Assembly (NCBI RefSeq): GCF_000300975.2
Contig: NZ_AEEC02000009.1
Span: 1-64,000 of the forward strand
Direction of reading: 5' to 3'
DNA length: 64,000 nucleotides
Source of the DNA: Herbaspirillum frisingense GSF30
GTDB taxonomy: Bacteria > Pseudomonadota > Gammaproteobacteria > Burkholderiales > Burkholderiaceae_D
In this document: positions 37,325-46,907 of the stretch, one piece after another
Layout: each line of letters opens with the position of its first letter
How positions within the stretch are numbered: position 1 is the first letter of the stretch
Made by a program: the position numbers and the translations under genes
Notes under the pieces: generated by a model
What the model saw: the letters and a program-made list of their open reading frames with translations, nothing else
Database searches by the model: none
What the model was told of the DNA's origin: nothing

Positions 37325-37932
37325 TACTGCGGTTGGCAAGTATCGGCGACCATCTTTTCCTGGGAGCAATCGTCGATGGTTAACCCGCGACTGTTCCGTC
37401 CTGCCCTAAATGCGTACCTGCCCCCGGTTTGAAACCCATGCATTCATGCCGGTGCAGTTACGTAATCGACCGCCGAGCTGTGGTGTGAGGAATACATCGG
37501 CAATCGCTTATCTGATAATCGGAATCTAGTCGTACTTTCCAGCTTTTTGTCATAAAACACAACATTCCGCCAGGAATGATGTTATTTTGGAAATATAAGA
37601 AAAATCCTATAAGATGGATTAAAAAACTCCTAAATAACCCTATATTTCTCGATTTCTCTCAGAATGATCTTGGGCTCGAGGCCGCCTTATGATAATTCGA
37701 TCTCATCATCCGGGATGAATTTAGGTTAAAAATTCCTCAGTTCGTTGCTTCTCCAATGCTCCGCTTTTACAATGTGACATCGGGATTCATCGGGATGTTT
37801 GCGATTATTTACTGAATACTTCGCCGCCTGATTAAGTGAATAAGTGAACTATCTTCACTGCGTGTTGGATTCGGAAGTCAAGCAGGCGTCTGAGCTTACG
37901 AGGGGGCAGGGGAGAGCATCTTCGGGGGAAGC
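37325..37932. other. AT-rich region upstream of the capsule locus
   Basis: A 608-bp non-coding stretch. Its centre is much poorer in G/C than the rest of the window (22 of 60 bases in 37501-37560 and again 22 of 60 in 37621-37680). Contents: a hairpin AACATTCC-GCCA-GGAATGATGTT at 37561-37583, TATAAG at 37608 with TTTTGG 17 bp before as a weak promoter candidate, a dyad TCATCC/GGGATGA near 37713, and CATCGGGAT repeated at 37778 and 37788. I find no JUMPstart/ops element. It must contain the promoter of the large capsule operon. Confidence 0.6.
37585..37613 (+). promoter_or_regulatory. Candidate sigma-70-like promoter for the capsule operon
   Basis: TTTTGG and TATAAG with 17-bp spacing, about 320 bp before the PKS start. 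The -35 match is poor, so this is only a candidate. Confidence 0.2.
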
Positions 37933-40900
37933 ATGGCTCAAAGCACAACGAGCGATGGCGATAAGTTGCCACACGGAATTGACCAGAGCTCGTTGGGCAG
38001 CAGTCAGTCAAGTCCCCCTGCGTGCCTGCCTGTAGCCATCGTTGGCATGGGCTTTCGATTGCCCGGCGACCTTGGCAATGAAACCGATTTCTGGACGGCG
38101 CTGAAGGCGGGTCGTGACCTGGTGACCGAGGTGCCGGCCGATCGCTGGGCGACCGACGAACTGCAGCACGGAACACGCGCCGAACCCGGGCGCAGCATCA
38201 CCTTCGCCGCCGGCGTGCTGACCCGTGCGGACCAGTTCGATGCGGAATTCTTCGGCATATCGCCGCGCGAGGCGGCCTGGATGGATCCGCAGCAGCGTCT
38301 GCTGCTGGAGCTGACCTGGGAGGCCCTGGAGCATGCAGGCGTACCGCCTGCCTCGCTGGCCGGCAGCGATTGCGCCGTCTACGTCGGCATTTCCAGTCTC
38401 GATTACGGCACCCGCGTGCTGGACGATCTGTCCAGCCTGGGCGGCCACATGATGACCGGCAACACCATGAGTGTGGCCGCCAACCGCATCTCCTACGTCT
38501 TCGATCTGCACGGCCCTTCGCTGGCCGTCGATACCGCATGTTCCTCGTCGCTGGTCGCACTGCATCACGCCTGCGTGGCGCTGCAGACCGGTCAGGCTTC
38601 CTCCGCGCTGGTCGGTGGCGTCAACATGCTCATGCATCCCTATCCGTTCGTGGGCTTCACCAAGGCCTCCATGCTGTCGGCGGACGGGCGCAGCAAGGCC
38701 TTTGACGAATCCGGCGACGGCTACGTGCGCGCCGAAGGCGGGGCCGTGCTGTTGCTCAAGCCGCTGGCCCAGGCCCAGGCCGACGGCGACGATGTATTGG
38801 CCGTCATCCGAGCCAGCGGCGTCAACGCCGATGGCGCGCGCAAGACCGGCATCACCATCCCCAGCCGCGACGGCCAGGTGGAGCTGATGCGCAGCGTTCT
38901 TGCCCGCAGCGGACTGGCGGCAGCCGAAATTGATTTCGTCGAGGCGCACGGGACCGGTACGTCGGTTGGCGATCCGATCGAGGCGGCCGCCATCGGCGCA
39001 GTCTATGGTGCCGGTTCGGGACGCGAACGGGATCTTCCCATCGGCTCGGTGAAAGCCAACCTGGGCCATCTCGAGGCCGCCTCCGGTATGGCCGGACTGG
39101 TCAAGACGGTGATCGCCCTGCGTCAGCGCGCCTTGCCGGCCAGCCTACATCTCAACGCGCCCAATCCCCGCATCGATTTCGCCGCCCTGAAGCTGGCCCT
39201 GCTGACTGACTATACCGAGCTGACCCCCGGTAATGGCCGTACGCTGATCGCTGGCCTGAATTCCTTTGGATTTGGTGGTGCCAATGCCCATGTGCTGCTG
39301 GAAGCCGGCACCCCGGCGGTGGCCGAGGTCGCCGGCAACACCCCTGCGGCCGCTGGCCTGCCACCGCTCTACCTTTCGGCCAGAACCGAAGACGCCCTGC
39401 GCGAGCTGGCCGGGCGCTATGCAAGCTGGTTGGCCGATGAGGTGGCCGACGAGCGTTGCTATGACGTCGCCTATGCCAGTGCCACCGGGCGCCAGCGCCT
39501 GGCTCGCCGGCTGGTGTGCCGGGCCGGTTCGCGTACCGAACTGGTCGCCGCGCTGCAAGCCTATGCCGCCGGCCATGCCGTGGCCACGATCGTGTGCGAA
39601 GACGAACCCGCCGAGTCTGGCGATATCGCCTTCGTCTATTCCGGCAATGGCGCGCAATGGGTCGGCATGGGACGTCGCCTGTGCGAGGAAGTCCCGCGCT
39701 TCAGGCAGATCATCACCGATCTGGATGCGCGCATGCATCCCATGCTCGGCTATTCCATCCTGGCCGAACTCTACGCCGACGGCGCACAGGCCCGTCTGGA
39801 CGAAACCGAAGTGGCACAGCCGCTGCTGTTCGCCGTTCAGGTCGGCGCGACCTTGCTGCTGCGTGAACAGGGGGTGCAGCCTGCGGCCGTGACCGGCCAT
39901 AGCGTGGGCGAAGTGGCCGCCGCCTGGGCTTGTGGCGCACTCAGCCTGGATCAGGCCTTGCAGGTGGTAGTCATGCGCAGTGCCGCGCAAGGCAAGACCC
40001 GGGGTGCCGGCCGCATGGCCGCCGTCGCCCTGGGCGAACAGGAAGTGCTGGAGGCCATCGTCGCCACCGGCAGTGACGACGTCGTCGTGGCCGGGATCAA
40101 TAGTCCTGGCAATGTCACTCTCTCGGGGGCGCCCGAGCAACTGGCCCGCATCGAGGCGTGGCTTCGTCCGCGCGGTGTGTTCTTCCGGCTGCTCGATCTC
40201 GACTACGCCTTCCACAGCCACGCCATGGACCCGGTGCAGCAACTGCTCGTGGACAGTCTGCAAGGACTGCGACCGGGCCCAGCGGATCTGGCCATCTTCG
40301 TTTCTACGGTCACCGGTGGGGAGCTGCAAGGCAACCAGCTTGATGCTGACTACTGGTGGCGTAACGTGCGTGCACCGGTGCTGTTCGATCAGGCTATTCG
40401 TGTGCTGGCGCAACGCCACTGCCGCGTCTTCATCGAAATCGGACCTCATGCGATCCTGCAGCGCTACATCGGTGAATCGTTGCAAGGCGCAGGCGTCAAG
40501 GGCAAGGTACTGCCCTTCCTGCGTCGCCAGCATGATGGCGTGGACTGTCTCATGGATACCTTGGCGCGGGCCGAATTGCTGGCGCGTGCACCCAATCTGC
40601 AGCATCATTTCCCGCAGCCTGGACGTCCAGTACGCCTGCCCTCCTACGCCTGGCAACATGTGCGGCACTGGCACCCCAGCACCAGCGAAGGACGGCGCGC
40701 CAATACCAGCCGCCGCGAGCATCCCTTGCTCGGCTGGTCCCTTTACGACGGCCATGCCTGGGAAAACGTACTGGACGCAAGCATCCTGCCTTGGCTGAAG
40801 GACCATCAGGTTGGCGGTGCGACGGTCTTCCCCGGTGCCGGCTATACCGAGATGGCGCTGGCCGCGGCCCGGCAATGGCTGGGGACACAGGGCAGCGGTC

Positions 40901-43900
40901 ACTATCTGCTGGATCAGGTCGATATCCTGGCGCCGATGCTCTTCGATCAGGACCAGGCCCGCACCTTGCGTCTGAGCTTGAATGAGCGCGATGGCAGTTT
41001 CTTCATCAAGAGCAAGCCACGTCTGTCGGCCGACGAATGGACGCTGCATGCCAGTGGTCGCATCCTGACCCCGGGCAAGGGATGTCGCGCCGGCACCATC
41101 AGTGTGCCCGCCGACGCCCGCGTGATTGACGCCAACGAGCATTATGGTTTTACCGCTGCCGTCGGGCTGGAGTATGGCCCTGCGTTCCGCGGCTTCAGCC
41201 ACGCCCGCGTCGCCGGGCGCAGCATGGAATTGCATCTGTCCCTGCCGTCTGCGGTGCAGAACGGCCTGGCCGACTACCTGCTGCATCCAGCCCTGCTGGA
41301 TGTCTGCTACCAGGCACTGGTCGGCTTTTTCGGAGACGAAATCCGCGCTGGCCAGGGGCGCGCCTTCCTGCCTGTCAAGACCGCACGCGTGGAGGTATTC
41401 GGCGCGGCTTGTCCGCAGTTCGCCCGCTTGCATCTCAAGCGCGTCAGCACGCGCGCCGCCCTGGCCGATATCGAATTGCATGATGCCGATGGCGAACTGG
41501 TGGCACGCCTGAGCGATTGCCGGTTCCGCGCCGCGCCGTTGGTTCAAGGCGCCGGTGGTGCGGTCAGCCTGTGGCAGACCAGCGCGCGCCTGGCACCTCG
41601 CGCTGACGGCGCTGGCCACCTGCACAACCAAGAGGCGCTGGCGCTGGCTCCAATGGTCGATAGCATTCGCCAGACCCTGTCTCAGATGGCCGCACAGCGC
41701 CAATCCTGGTTCAACGAGAACCTGCCGCTGCAGGAAGCCCTGGTGATGGCCTTCCTGCACGAAGCCTTGCGCGATGGACTGGACCCGGCCTTGCTGGAAC
41801 ACAGCGCCTATGGCCGCTGGGTGCGCCATGTGCTGCATGCCGAAGGCCTGTTGAGCCGTGCAGGTCAGCACTGGCAACTGCATGCGGATTCCGCACTGCC
41901 GCCGGCTGCAGAGATCTGGAAACTCCTGCTCACGCAGTCCCCCCAAAGCCTGCCGCAACTATTGCTGGCCGGTCGCGTGGGCCTGCACCTGCCGGCACTA
42001 CTGGCAGATCCGTCGCTGCATGAGAGCTTCTGGATGCAGTTGGCGCGTATGCCCGCGGTGGAAACCCAGCTTGACAGCGACCCCGTCTATACCGGCAGCA
42101 CGCGCGGCATCGAGCAACTGCTCTCCGATCTCGCCCGGGTCTGGCCCATCCAGTCGCGCCTGCGCATTCTGGAGATATCTGTTGGCTACAGCGATGTGGC
42201 ACGCCGTTTCGTACAGTCGCAATCCGAGGGCAGTCTGCATTACACCCTGGCGCTGTCCGATGAAACCATGGTCCAGCGTCACCAGGCCGAACTGGCGGGT
42301 CTGCCCGGCCTGGCACTGGCCCGGCTGGATGCCGACTGGAATGTGCACAGCGATGCAGAGCTGCCGCAGTCCTACGATGTCGTTGTGCTGCGCCACTGCC
42401 TGAACCTGGCCGCACAGCCGCAACAGGTACTGGAAAAGCTGCGCCGCCAGATCGTACCGGGCGGACTGCTGGTCGTGGCCGAGCGCCACGCCGACCTGAG
42501 TGCCGATTTCATCGAAGGGCTGCGTCCACACTGGTGGCATGCACCGGTACAGCAGGACGAGGCCGCAGATGTGCCGCTGTCTTCGCTGACCTCGCCGGCC
42601 GACTGGGAAATCTTCCTGACCCGCGCCGGCTTTGCCGACATCGATAGTTTCAGTGAACCAGATGCCGCAGGACGCGGTGCCTACCTGCTGCTGGCGCGCC
42701 ATGCCGCCGAGGCACAGCACTCGCCGCTGCCGACCGGCCCGACACGCCGCTGGTCGCTCTGGTTCGACGACGCATCGGCACTGATGACCGAGCATCTGCG
42801 CGCCTGCCTGATCGCCCAAGGCCAGGAAGTCGATTGCACCACCGACCTGGAGCAGGTCCTGCACAACGGTAGCGATCATGTGGTCTATCTGCGCGGCTCG
42901 TCAGCAAGCGTCGATGCCGCAGGCTTCTACGTGAGCGAACTGCTGGATGTACTGCCCTCGCTGATGCGCTCGACACGCGTCCCCCGCCTGTGGGTAGTGA
43001 CCCAGGGTGGCGCACTGGCACAGGACCTGCCCGCGCACTACCAGCACAAGCCCGCGCAAGCGGCGCTGTGGGGGGCCATGCGCGTGGCGATGAACGAATT
43101 CCCGGATCTGCAGATCACGCTGGTGGACATGGACGGCGGCGCCGGCCGGCAGGAGGACGCAGCGCGTCTGGGCCAGGAGCTGCTAGCACCGGATGGCGTC
43201 AACGAAATCCTGCTCAGCGGCCAGGCGCGCCTGGCTCTGCGCTGGCAAGCCTGCGAACAGCTTGCTACGGCAGCGTCCCAGGCCTCGGAGCCGACGCGTT
43301 TCCGTCTGGACTTCAAGGTGCCAGGCCAGTTGCGCAACCTGCAATGGTTCGCGATGGCGCCGCAGCCACTGGCCGATGACCAGATCGAAGTACGTACCCT
43401 GGCCGCCGGCCTGAACTTCCGCGATGTCATGTACCTGATGGGTCTGCTGCCCGACGAAGCGGTCGAGAACGGTTTTGCCGGTGCCAGCCTGGGGCTGGAA
43501 TTCGCCGGTGTTGTTACCCGGGTCGGGGCGGCCGTCACCGATCTGCGGGTCGGTGAGGAGGTCATGGGCTTTGGCAGCGCCTGCTTTGCCAGCCATATCG
43601 TCACCCGACGCGACGCAGTGGCGCGCAAGCCTGCCCACTGGAGTTTCGAATCCGCGGCCACGGTGCCGACCGTCTTCTTCACCGTCTATTACGCGCTGTG
43701 TCACCTGGCCGACCTGGCCGAAGGCGAACGCGTGCTGATCCACGGCGGTGCCGGTGGGGTCGGCATCGCGGCCATCCAGTTGGCCCGCCACCTTGGCGCG
43801 GAAGTCTTTGCCACCGCCGGTAGCGAGGAAAAGCGTGACTTCGTGCGCCTGCTCGGTGCCGACCATGTGTTTGATTCGCGTAGCCTGGACTTCGTCGACG

Positions 43901-45549
43901 ACATCATGGCCGCGACCGGCGGCGAGGGTGTGGACGTGGTCCTCAATTCGCTGGCAGGCGAGGCCGTACGTCGCAACTTCTCGGTGCTCAAGCCCTTCGG
44001 CCGCTTCCTGGAACTTGGCAAGCGCGATTTCTTCGAGAACACGCCCATCGGCCTGCGACCCTTCAAGGACAACATCAGCTATTTCGGCATTGATGCCGAC
44101 CAGTTGCTGACCGGTCGCCCACGGCTGGCCGCACGCCTGTTCATCGAACTCATGGCACTGTTCGACGAAGGCGTGCTGGCGCCGCTGCCATATCGCAGTT
44201 TTGCCGTGCCGCATATCGTCGATGCCTTCCGCACCATGCAACAGGCGCGCCACATCGGCAAGGTGGTCGTCACGCTGGACCAGACGCCCGCGCGCGTGGA
44301 AGCCAGCGGTGCCGCGCAGCCTCTGCTGCAGGCCGATGCCACCTGGCTGGTCACGGGCGGCCTGTCCGGTTTCGGCCTGGCTTCGGCCCGGTGGCTGGCG
44401 CAACAGGGCGTGCGCAGCCTGGTGCTGGTGAGTCGACGCGGTGCGGCGACCCCTGGCGCAGTTGAAGCCATCGCCGAGCTGCAGGCGCAGGGCACGCGGG
44501 TCCATGCCGCTGCCTGCGACATCAGCGACCGCAGCGCGCTGACGGCATTGATCGACGAGATCAGCCACACCCTGCCACCGCTGAAAGGTGTTCTGCATGC
44601 GGCCATGGTGATCGACGATCGCCTTATCCCCCAGCTGGATCCTGAGGCCATCGAGGCAGTCCTGCGGCCCAAGCTGCAGGGGGCATGGCATCTGCATGAA
44701 GCGACCGCCGCTCTGCCGCTGGAGCACTTCGTGCTGTATTCCTCCATTACCACATCGATCGGCAATCCTGGCCAGGCCAACTATGTGGCGGCCAATGCCG
44801 GCCTGGAAAGCCTGGCCGGCCTGCGTCGCCGACAGGGGTTGCCAGCGATTTCCATCGGTTGGGGGCCCATCGCCGATAGCGGTTACCTGACCCGCAATAC
44901 CGCAGTGCGCGACGCGCTGGAGCAGCGCCTGGGACGTCCTCCGCTAACGACCCGTCAGGCCCTGGATACGCTGGGACGGATTCTGGCCGCAGGCGGCCCC
45001 GGCGACACCCTGGCCGCTGCCAATTTCGAATGGCCTACGCTGGCGCGCCTGCTGGCGCCGGCCACCCGTTTCGCGGCACTGGACGCGGCGCGCGTGATGA
45101 GCACCGATGACCAGAACGACAGTGATTTCCGCAGCATGGTGGCCGGCAAGTCCGGCGCCGAAATTCATCAGCTGGTCAGCCAGCAGGTGGCGCGCGAGGT
45201 GTCGGCCATCCTGGGCGTGAGCGAAGAACGCATCGGCCATGAACAAGCACTGCACGATCTCGGTCTTGATTCCCTGATGGCGGTGGAGCTTGCCATGGGA
45301 CTGGAGCGCCGGGTCGGTGTGCAGTTGCCGGTCATGATGCTCAATGATGCACCCACCATTGCCAAGGTCGCCGCCAAGATCACCGCACGCCTCGGCGGCG
45401 AGGACGACCCCGAAGAGGCGCCCGGTAGCGACACGCTGGTCGAGGATTTCATCCGCAAGCACGGCGAAGAGGTCAGCGCCGAAGATCGGGCCCGCATGAG
45501 CGCCGAGACCCAACGCATGAAGGCGCAAGGCGCGAGGTTGACAACATGA
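37933..45549 (+). CDS. Highly reducing type I polyketide synthase of the capsule locus (RkpA/WcbR-like)
   Basis: A single 2538-aa module that would assemble a reduced acyl chain on its own carrier domain. Domains: ketosynthase (about 30-460; Cys203, His339, His379), acyltransferase (about 565-865; Ser657 in GHSVG and YAFH at 759-762, pointing to malonyl units), dehydratase (about 930-1180; His958 in HxxxGxxxxP, Asp1123 in DxxxQ), a methyltransferase-like region (about 1300-1600) with a degraded SAM motif, enoyl reductase (about 1790-2110; GGAGGVG at 1938), ketoreductase (about 2135-2320; Ser2271, Tyr2284, Asn2288, Asp2229 of the B-type) and ACP (Ser2447 in GLDSL). No thioesterase follows. Its stop overlaps the oxoamine synthase start by ATGA. 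Similar large synthases are RkpA of Sinorhizobium and WcbR of Burkholderia capsule loci. Confidence 0.95.
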   Translation: MAQSTTSDGDKLPHGIDQSSLGSSQSSPPACLPVAIVGMGFRLPGDLGNETDFWTALKAGRDLVTEVPADRWATDELQHGTRAEPGRSITFAAGVLTRADQFDAEFFGISPREAAWMDPQQRLLLELTWEALEHAGVPPASLAGSDCAVYVGISSLDYGTRVLDDLSSLGGHMMTGNTMSVAANRISYVFDLHGPSLAVDTACSSSLVALHHACVALQTGQASSALVGGVNMLMHPYPFVGFTKASMLSADGRSKAFDESGDGYVRAEGGAVLLLKPLAQAQADGDDVLAVIRASGVNADGARKTGITIPSRDGQVELMRSVLARSGLAAAEIDFVEAHGTGTSVGDPIEAAAIGAVYGAGSGRERDLPIGSVKANLGHLEAASGMAGLVKTVIALRQRALPASLHLNAPNPRIDFAALKLALLTDYTELTPGNGRTLIAGLNSFGFGGANAHVLLEAGTPAVAEVAGNTPAAAGLPPLYLSARTEDALRELAGRYASWLADEVADERCYDVAYASATGRQRLARRLVCRAGSRTELVAALQAYAAGHAVATIVCEDEPAESGDIAFVYSGNGAQWVGMGRRLCEEVPRFRQIITDLDARMHPMLGYSILAELYADGAQARLDETEVAQPLLFAVQVGATLLLREQGVQPAAVTGHSVGEVAAAWACGALSLDQALQVVVMRSAAQGKTRGAGRMAAVALGEQEVLEAIVATGSDDVVVAGINSPGNVTLSGAPEQLARIEAWLRPRGVFFRLLDLDYAFHSHAMDPVQQLLVDSLQGLRPGPADLAIFVSTVTGGELQGNQLDADYWWRNVRAPVLFDQAIRVLAQRHCRVFIEIGPHAILQRYIGESLQGAGVKGKVLPFLRRQHDGVDCLMDTLARAELLARAPNLQHHFPQPGRPVRLPSYAWQHVRHWHPSTSEGRRANTSRREHPLLGWSLYDGHAWENVLDASILPWLKDHQVGGATVFPGAGYTEMALAAARQWLGTQGSGHYLLDQVDILAPMLFDQDQARTLRLSLNERDGSFFIKSKPRLSADEWTLHASGRILTPGKGCRAGTISVPADARVIDANEHYGFTAAVGLEYGPAFRGFSHARVAGRSMELHLSLPSAVQNGLADYLLHPALLDVCYQALVGFFGDEIRAGQGRAFLPVKTARVEVFGAACPQFARLHLKRVSTRAALADIELHDADGELVARLSDCRFRAAPLVQGAGGAVSLWQTSARLAPRADGAGHLHNQEALALAPMVDSIRQTLSQMAAQRQSWFNENLPLQEALVMAFLHEALRDGLDPALLEHSAYGRWVRHVLHAEGLLSRAGQHWQLHADSALPPAAEIWKLLLTQSPQSLPQLLLAGRVGLHLPALLADPSLHESFWMQLARMPAVETQLDSDPVYTGSTRGIEQLLSDLARVWPIQSRLRILEISVGYSDVARRFVQSQSEGSLHYTLALSDETMVQRHQAELAGLPGLALARLDADWNVHSDAELPQSYDVVVLRHCLNLAAQPQQVLEKLRRQIVPGGLLVVAERHADLSADFIEGLRPHWWHAPVQQDEAADVPLSSLTSPADWEIFLTRAGFADIDSFSEPDAAGRGAYLLLARHAAEAQHSPLPTGPTRRWSLWFDDASALMTEHLRACLIAQGQEVDCTTDLEQVLHNGSDHVVYLRGSSASVDAAGFYVSELLDVLPSLMRSTRVPRLWVVTQGGALAQDLPAHYQHKPAQAALWGAMRVAMNEFPDLQITLVDMDGGAGRQEDAARLGQELLAPDGVNEILLSGQARLALRWQACEQLATAASQASEPTRFRLDFKVPGQLRNLQWFAMAPQPLADDQIEVRTLAAGLNFRDVMYLMGLLPDEAVENGFAGASLGLEFAGVVTRVGAAVTDLRVGEEVMGFGSACFASHIVTRRDAVARKPAHWSFESAATVPTVFFTVYYALCHLADLAEGERVLIHGGAGGVGIAAIQLARHLGAEVFATAGSEEKRDFVRLLGADHVFDSRSLDFVDDIMAATGGEGVDVVLNSLAGEAVRRNFSVLKPFGRFLELGKRDFFENTPIGLRPFKDNISYFGIDADQLLTGRPRLAARLFIELMALFDEGVLAPLPYRSFAVPHIVDAFRTMQQARHIGKVVVTLDQTPARVEASGAAQPLLQADATWLVTGGLSGFGLASARWLAQQGVRSLVLVSRRGAATPGAVEAIAELQAQGTRVHAAACDISDRSALTALIDEISHTLPPLKGVLHAAMVIDDRLIPQLDPEAIEAVLRPKLQGAWHLHEATAALPLEHFVLYSSITTSIGNPGQANYVAANAGLESLAGLRRRQGLPAISIGWGPIADSGYLTRNTAVRDALEQRLGRPPLTTRQALDTLGRILAAGGPGDTLAAANFEWPTLARLLAPATRFAALDAARVMSTDDQNDSDFRSMVAGKSGAEIHQLVSQQVAREVSAILGVSEERIGHEQALHDLGLDSLMAVELAMGLERRVGVQLPVMMLNDAPTIAKVAAKITARLGGEDDPEEAPGSDTLVEDFIRKHGEEVSAEDRARMSAETQRMKAQGARLTT

Positions 45550-46868
45550 GCAAATTGGAAGGAAGGTCCAAGTCGGACCTGATCGCACGTTTCCTGGGCA
45601 AGAACGGCGCCGCCAGCGAAGGCGGCCGCGCTGCCGGCGCCGCTGCGCAGCCGGCGCAGACCAGGGTGTCGCAGGCGTTCACCCGCTTCGACCATCATCC
45701 GGGTTACCAGAAGATCCTCGTACCGAAGGTCGCCGCCGATCGCTTTGGCGTACCCAATCCCTTTTTCAAGGTCCATGAAGGCGTCGCCGGTGCGACTACC
45801 CGCGTCGGCGGACGTGAGCTGATCAACTTCGCCAATTACAACTACCTCGGTCTGAACGGTCATCCGTCGGTCAACCAGGCCGCCAGCGACGCCATCCTGC
45901 GCTATGGCACCACGCCGTCGGCCAGCCGCCTGGTCGCGGGTGAACGACCGGTCCAGCAGGAACTGGAACAGGCGCTGGCCGCGCTCTATGAGGTCGAGGA
46001 CTGTGTGGTCTTCGTCAGTGGCCATGCGACCAATGTCACCACCATCGGTTATCTGTTCGGCCCCAAGGACCTGATCCTGCACGATAGCCTGATCCACAAC
46101 AGCGTCCTGGAAGGTGCCCGGCTATCCGGTGCCACGCGACGCTCCTTCCCGCATAACGACGCGGCGGCACTGGACGCCATCCTGGCCGAGGTGCGCCCGC
46201 GTTTCGAGCGGGTGCTGATCGTCATCGAAGGTCTCTACAGCATGGACGGTGACATTCCCGACCTGCCGGCCTTCATCGACATCAAGCGCCGCCATGCTGC
46301 CTTCCTGATGGTCGACGAGGCGCATTCGCTGGGCGTGCTCGGCCAGAGCGGACGCGGTCTGCGCGAGCACTTTGGCGTGGCTGGCAAGGATGTCGATATC
46401 TGGATGGGCACGCTCTCCAAGACCCTGGCCAGTTGCGGCGGCTATATCGCCGGTGAGCGGGCACTGGTGGAGCACCTGAAGTACGCCGCCCCCGGTTTCG
46501 TCTACAGCGTCGGTATCTCGCCCCCGTTGGCGGCGGCCTCGCTGGAAGCGTTGCGCATCATGCTGGCCGAGCCGCAACGGGTGCACCAGCTGCGCGCGCG
46601 CACCGGACAGTTCCTGCAAAGGATGCAGGAGTACGGCATCAACACCGGCTATGCCCAGGGCTATGCCGTGGTGCCTGTGATCACGGGCAGTTCGATCAAG
46701 GCCGGCAAGCTGTCGGAGCAGATGTTCCAGGCCGGCGTCAATGCTCAGCCGATCATTTATCCCGCCGTGGAAGAGAAGGCCGCGCGCCTGCGTTTCTTCT
46801 TCTCCGCCATGCACAGCGAAGAGCAGATCACCACCACCTGTGAGCTGCTCAGAAAACTGGTCGGCTGA
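45546..46868 (+). CDS. Alpha-oxoamine synthase (BioF/serine palmitoyltransferase-like; RkpG/WcbT-like)
   Basis: PLP enzyme of 440 aa in the family of 8-amino-7-oxononanoate synthase, 2-amino-3-ketobutyrate ligase and serine palmitoyltransferase, which condense an acyl thioester with an amino acid and release CO2. Visible: NYNYLGLNGHPSV, GTTPSASRLVAG, the PLP-contacting VDEAHSLGVLG (Asp257, His260) and Schiff-base Lys292 in GTLSKTLASCGGY. The first 70 residues are an extension. It overlaps the PKS stop by 4 bp, so the two are made together. With no thioesterase on the PKS, the likely job is to off-load the polyketide chain onto an amino acid; which amino acid cannot be read from sequence. No biotin genes are nearby, arguing against bioF. 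Confidence 0.93.
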   Translation: MSKLEGRSKSDLIARFLGKNGAASEGGRAAGAAAQPAQTRVSQAFTRFDHHPGYQKILVPKVAADRFGVPNPFFKVHEGVAGATTRVGGRELINFANYNYLGLNGHPSVNQAASDAILRYGTTPSASRLVAGERPVQQELEQALAALYEVEDCVVFVSGHATNVTTIGYLFGPKDLILHDSLIHNSVLEGARLSGATRRSFPHNDAAALDAILAEVRPRFERVLIVIEGLYSMDGDIPDLPAFIDIKRRHAAFLMVDEAHSLGVLGQSGRGLREHFGVAGKDVDIWMGTLSKTLASCGGYIAGERALVEHLKYAAPGFVYSVGISPPLAAASLEALRIMLAEPQRVHQLRARTGQFLQRMQEYGINTGYAQGYAVVPVITGSSIKAGKLSEQMFQAGVNAQPIIYPAVEEKAARLRFFFSAMHSEEQITTTCELLRKLVG

Positions 46869-46907
46869 CAGGCCGCCCATAGCGATACCCAAGAAGATAC
46901 CCAAGCC

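Noticed and set aside
37325-37932. JUMPstart/ops element for RfaH control of the capsule operon
   Set aside because: No GGCGGTAG-type sequence is present in the spacer before the PKS gene.
39145-41958. A 937-codon open frame on the minus strand opposite the PKS gene
   Set aside because: It is the shadow of a GC-rich gene: the translation is His/Gln/Gly-rich without any fold, while the plus strand encodes KS, AT and DH motifs in order.
45546-46868. Reading the oxoamine synthase as biotin gene bioF
   Set aside because: No other biotin gene is near, it overlaps the PKS gene, and it has a long N-terminal extension; a release enzyme for the PKS is the better fit.
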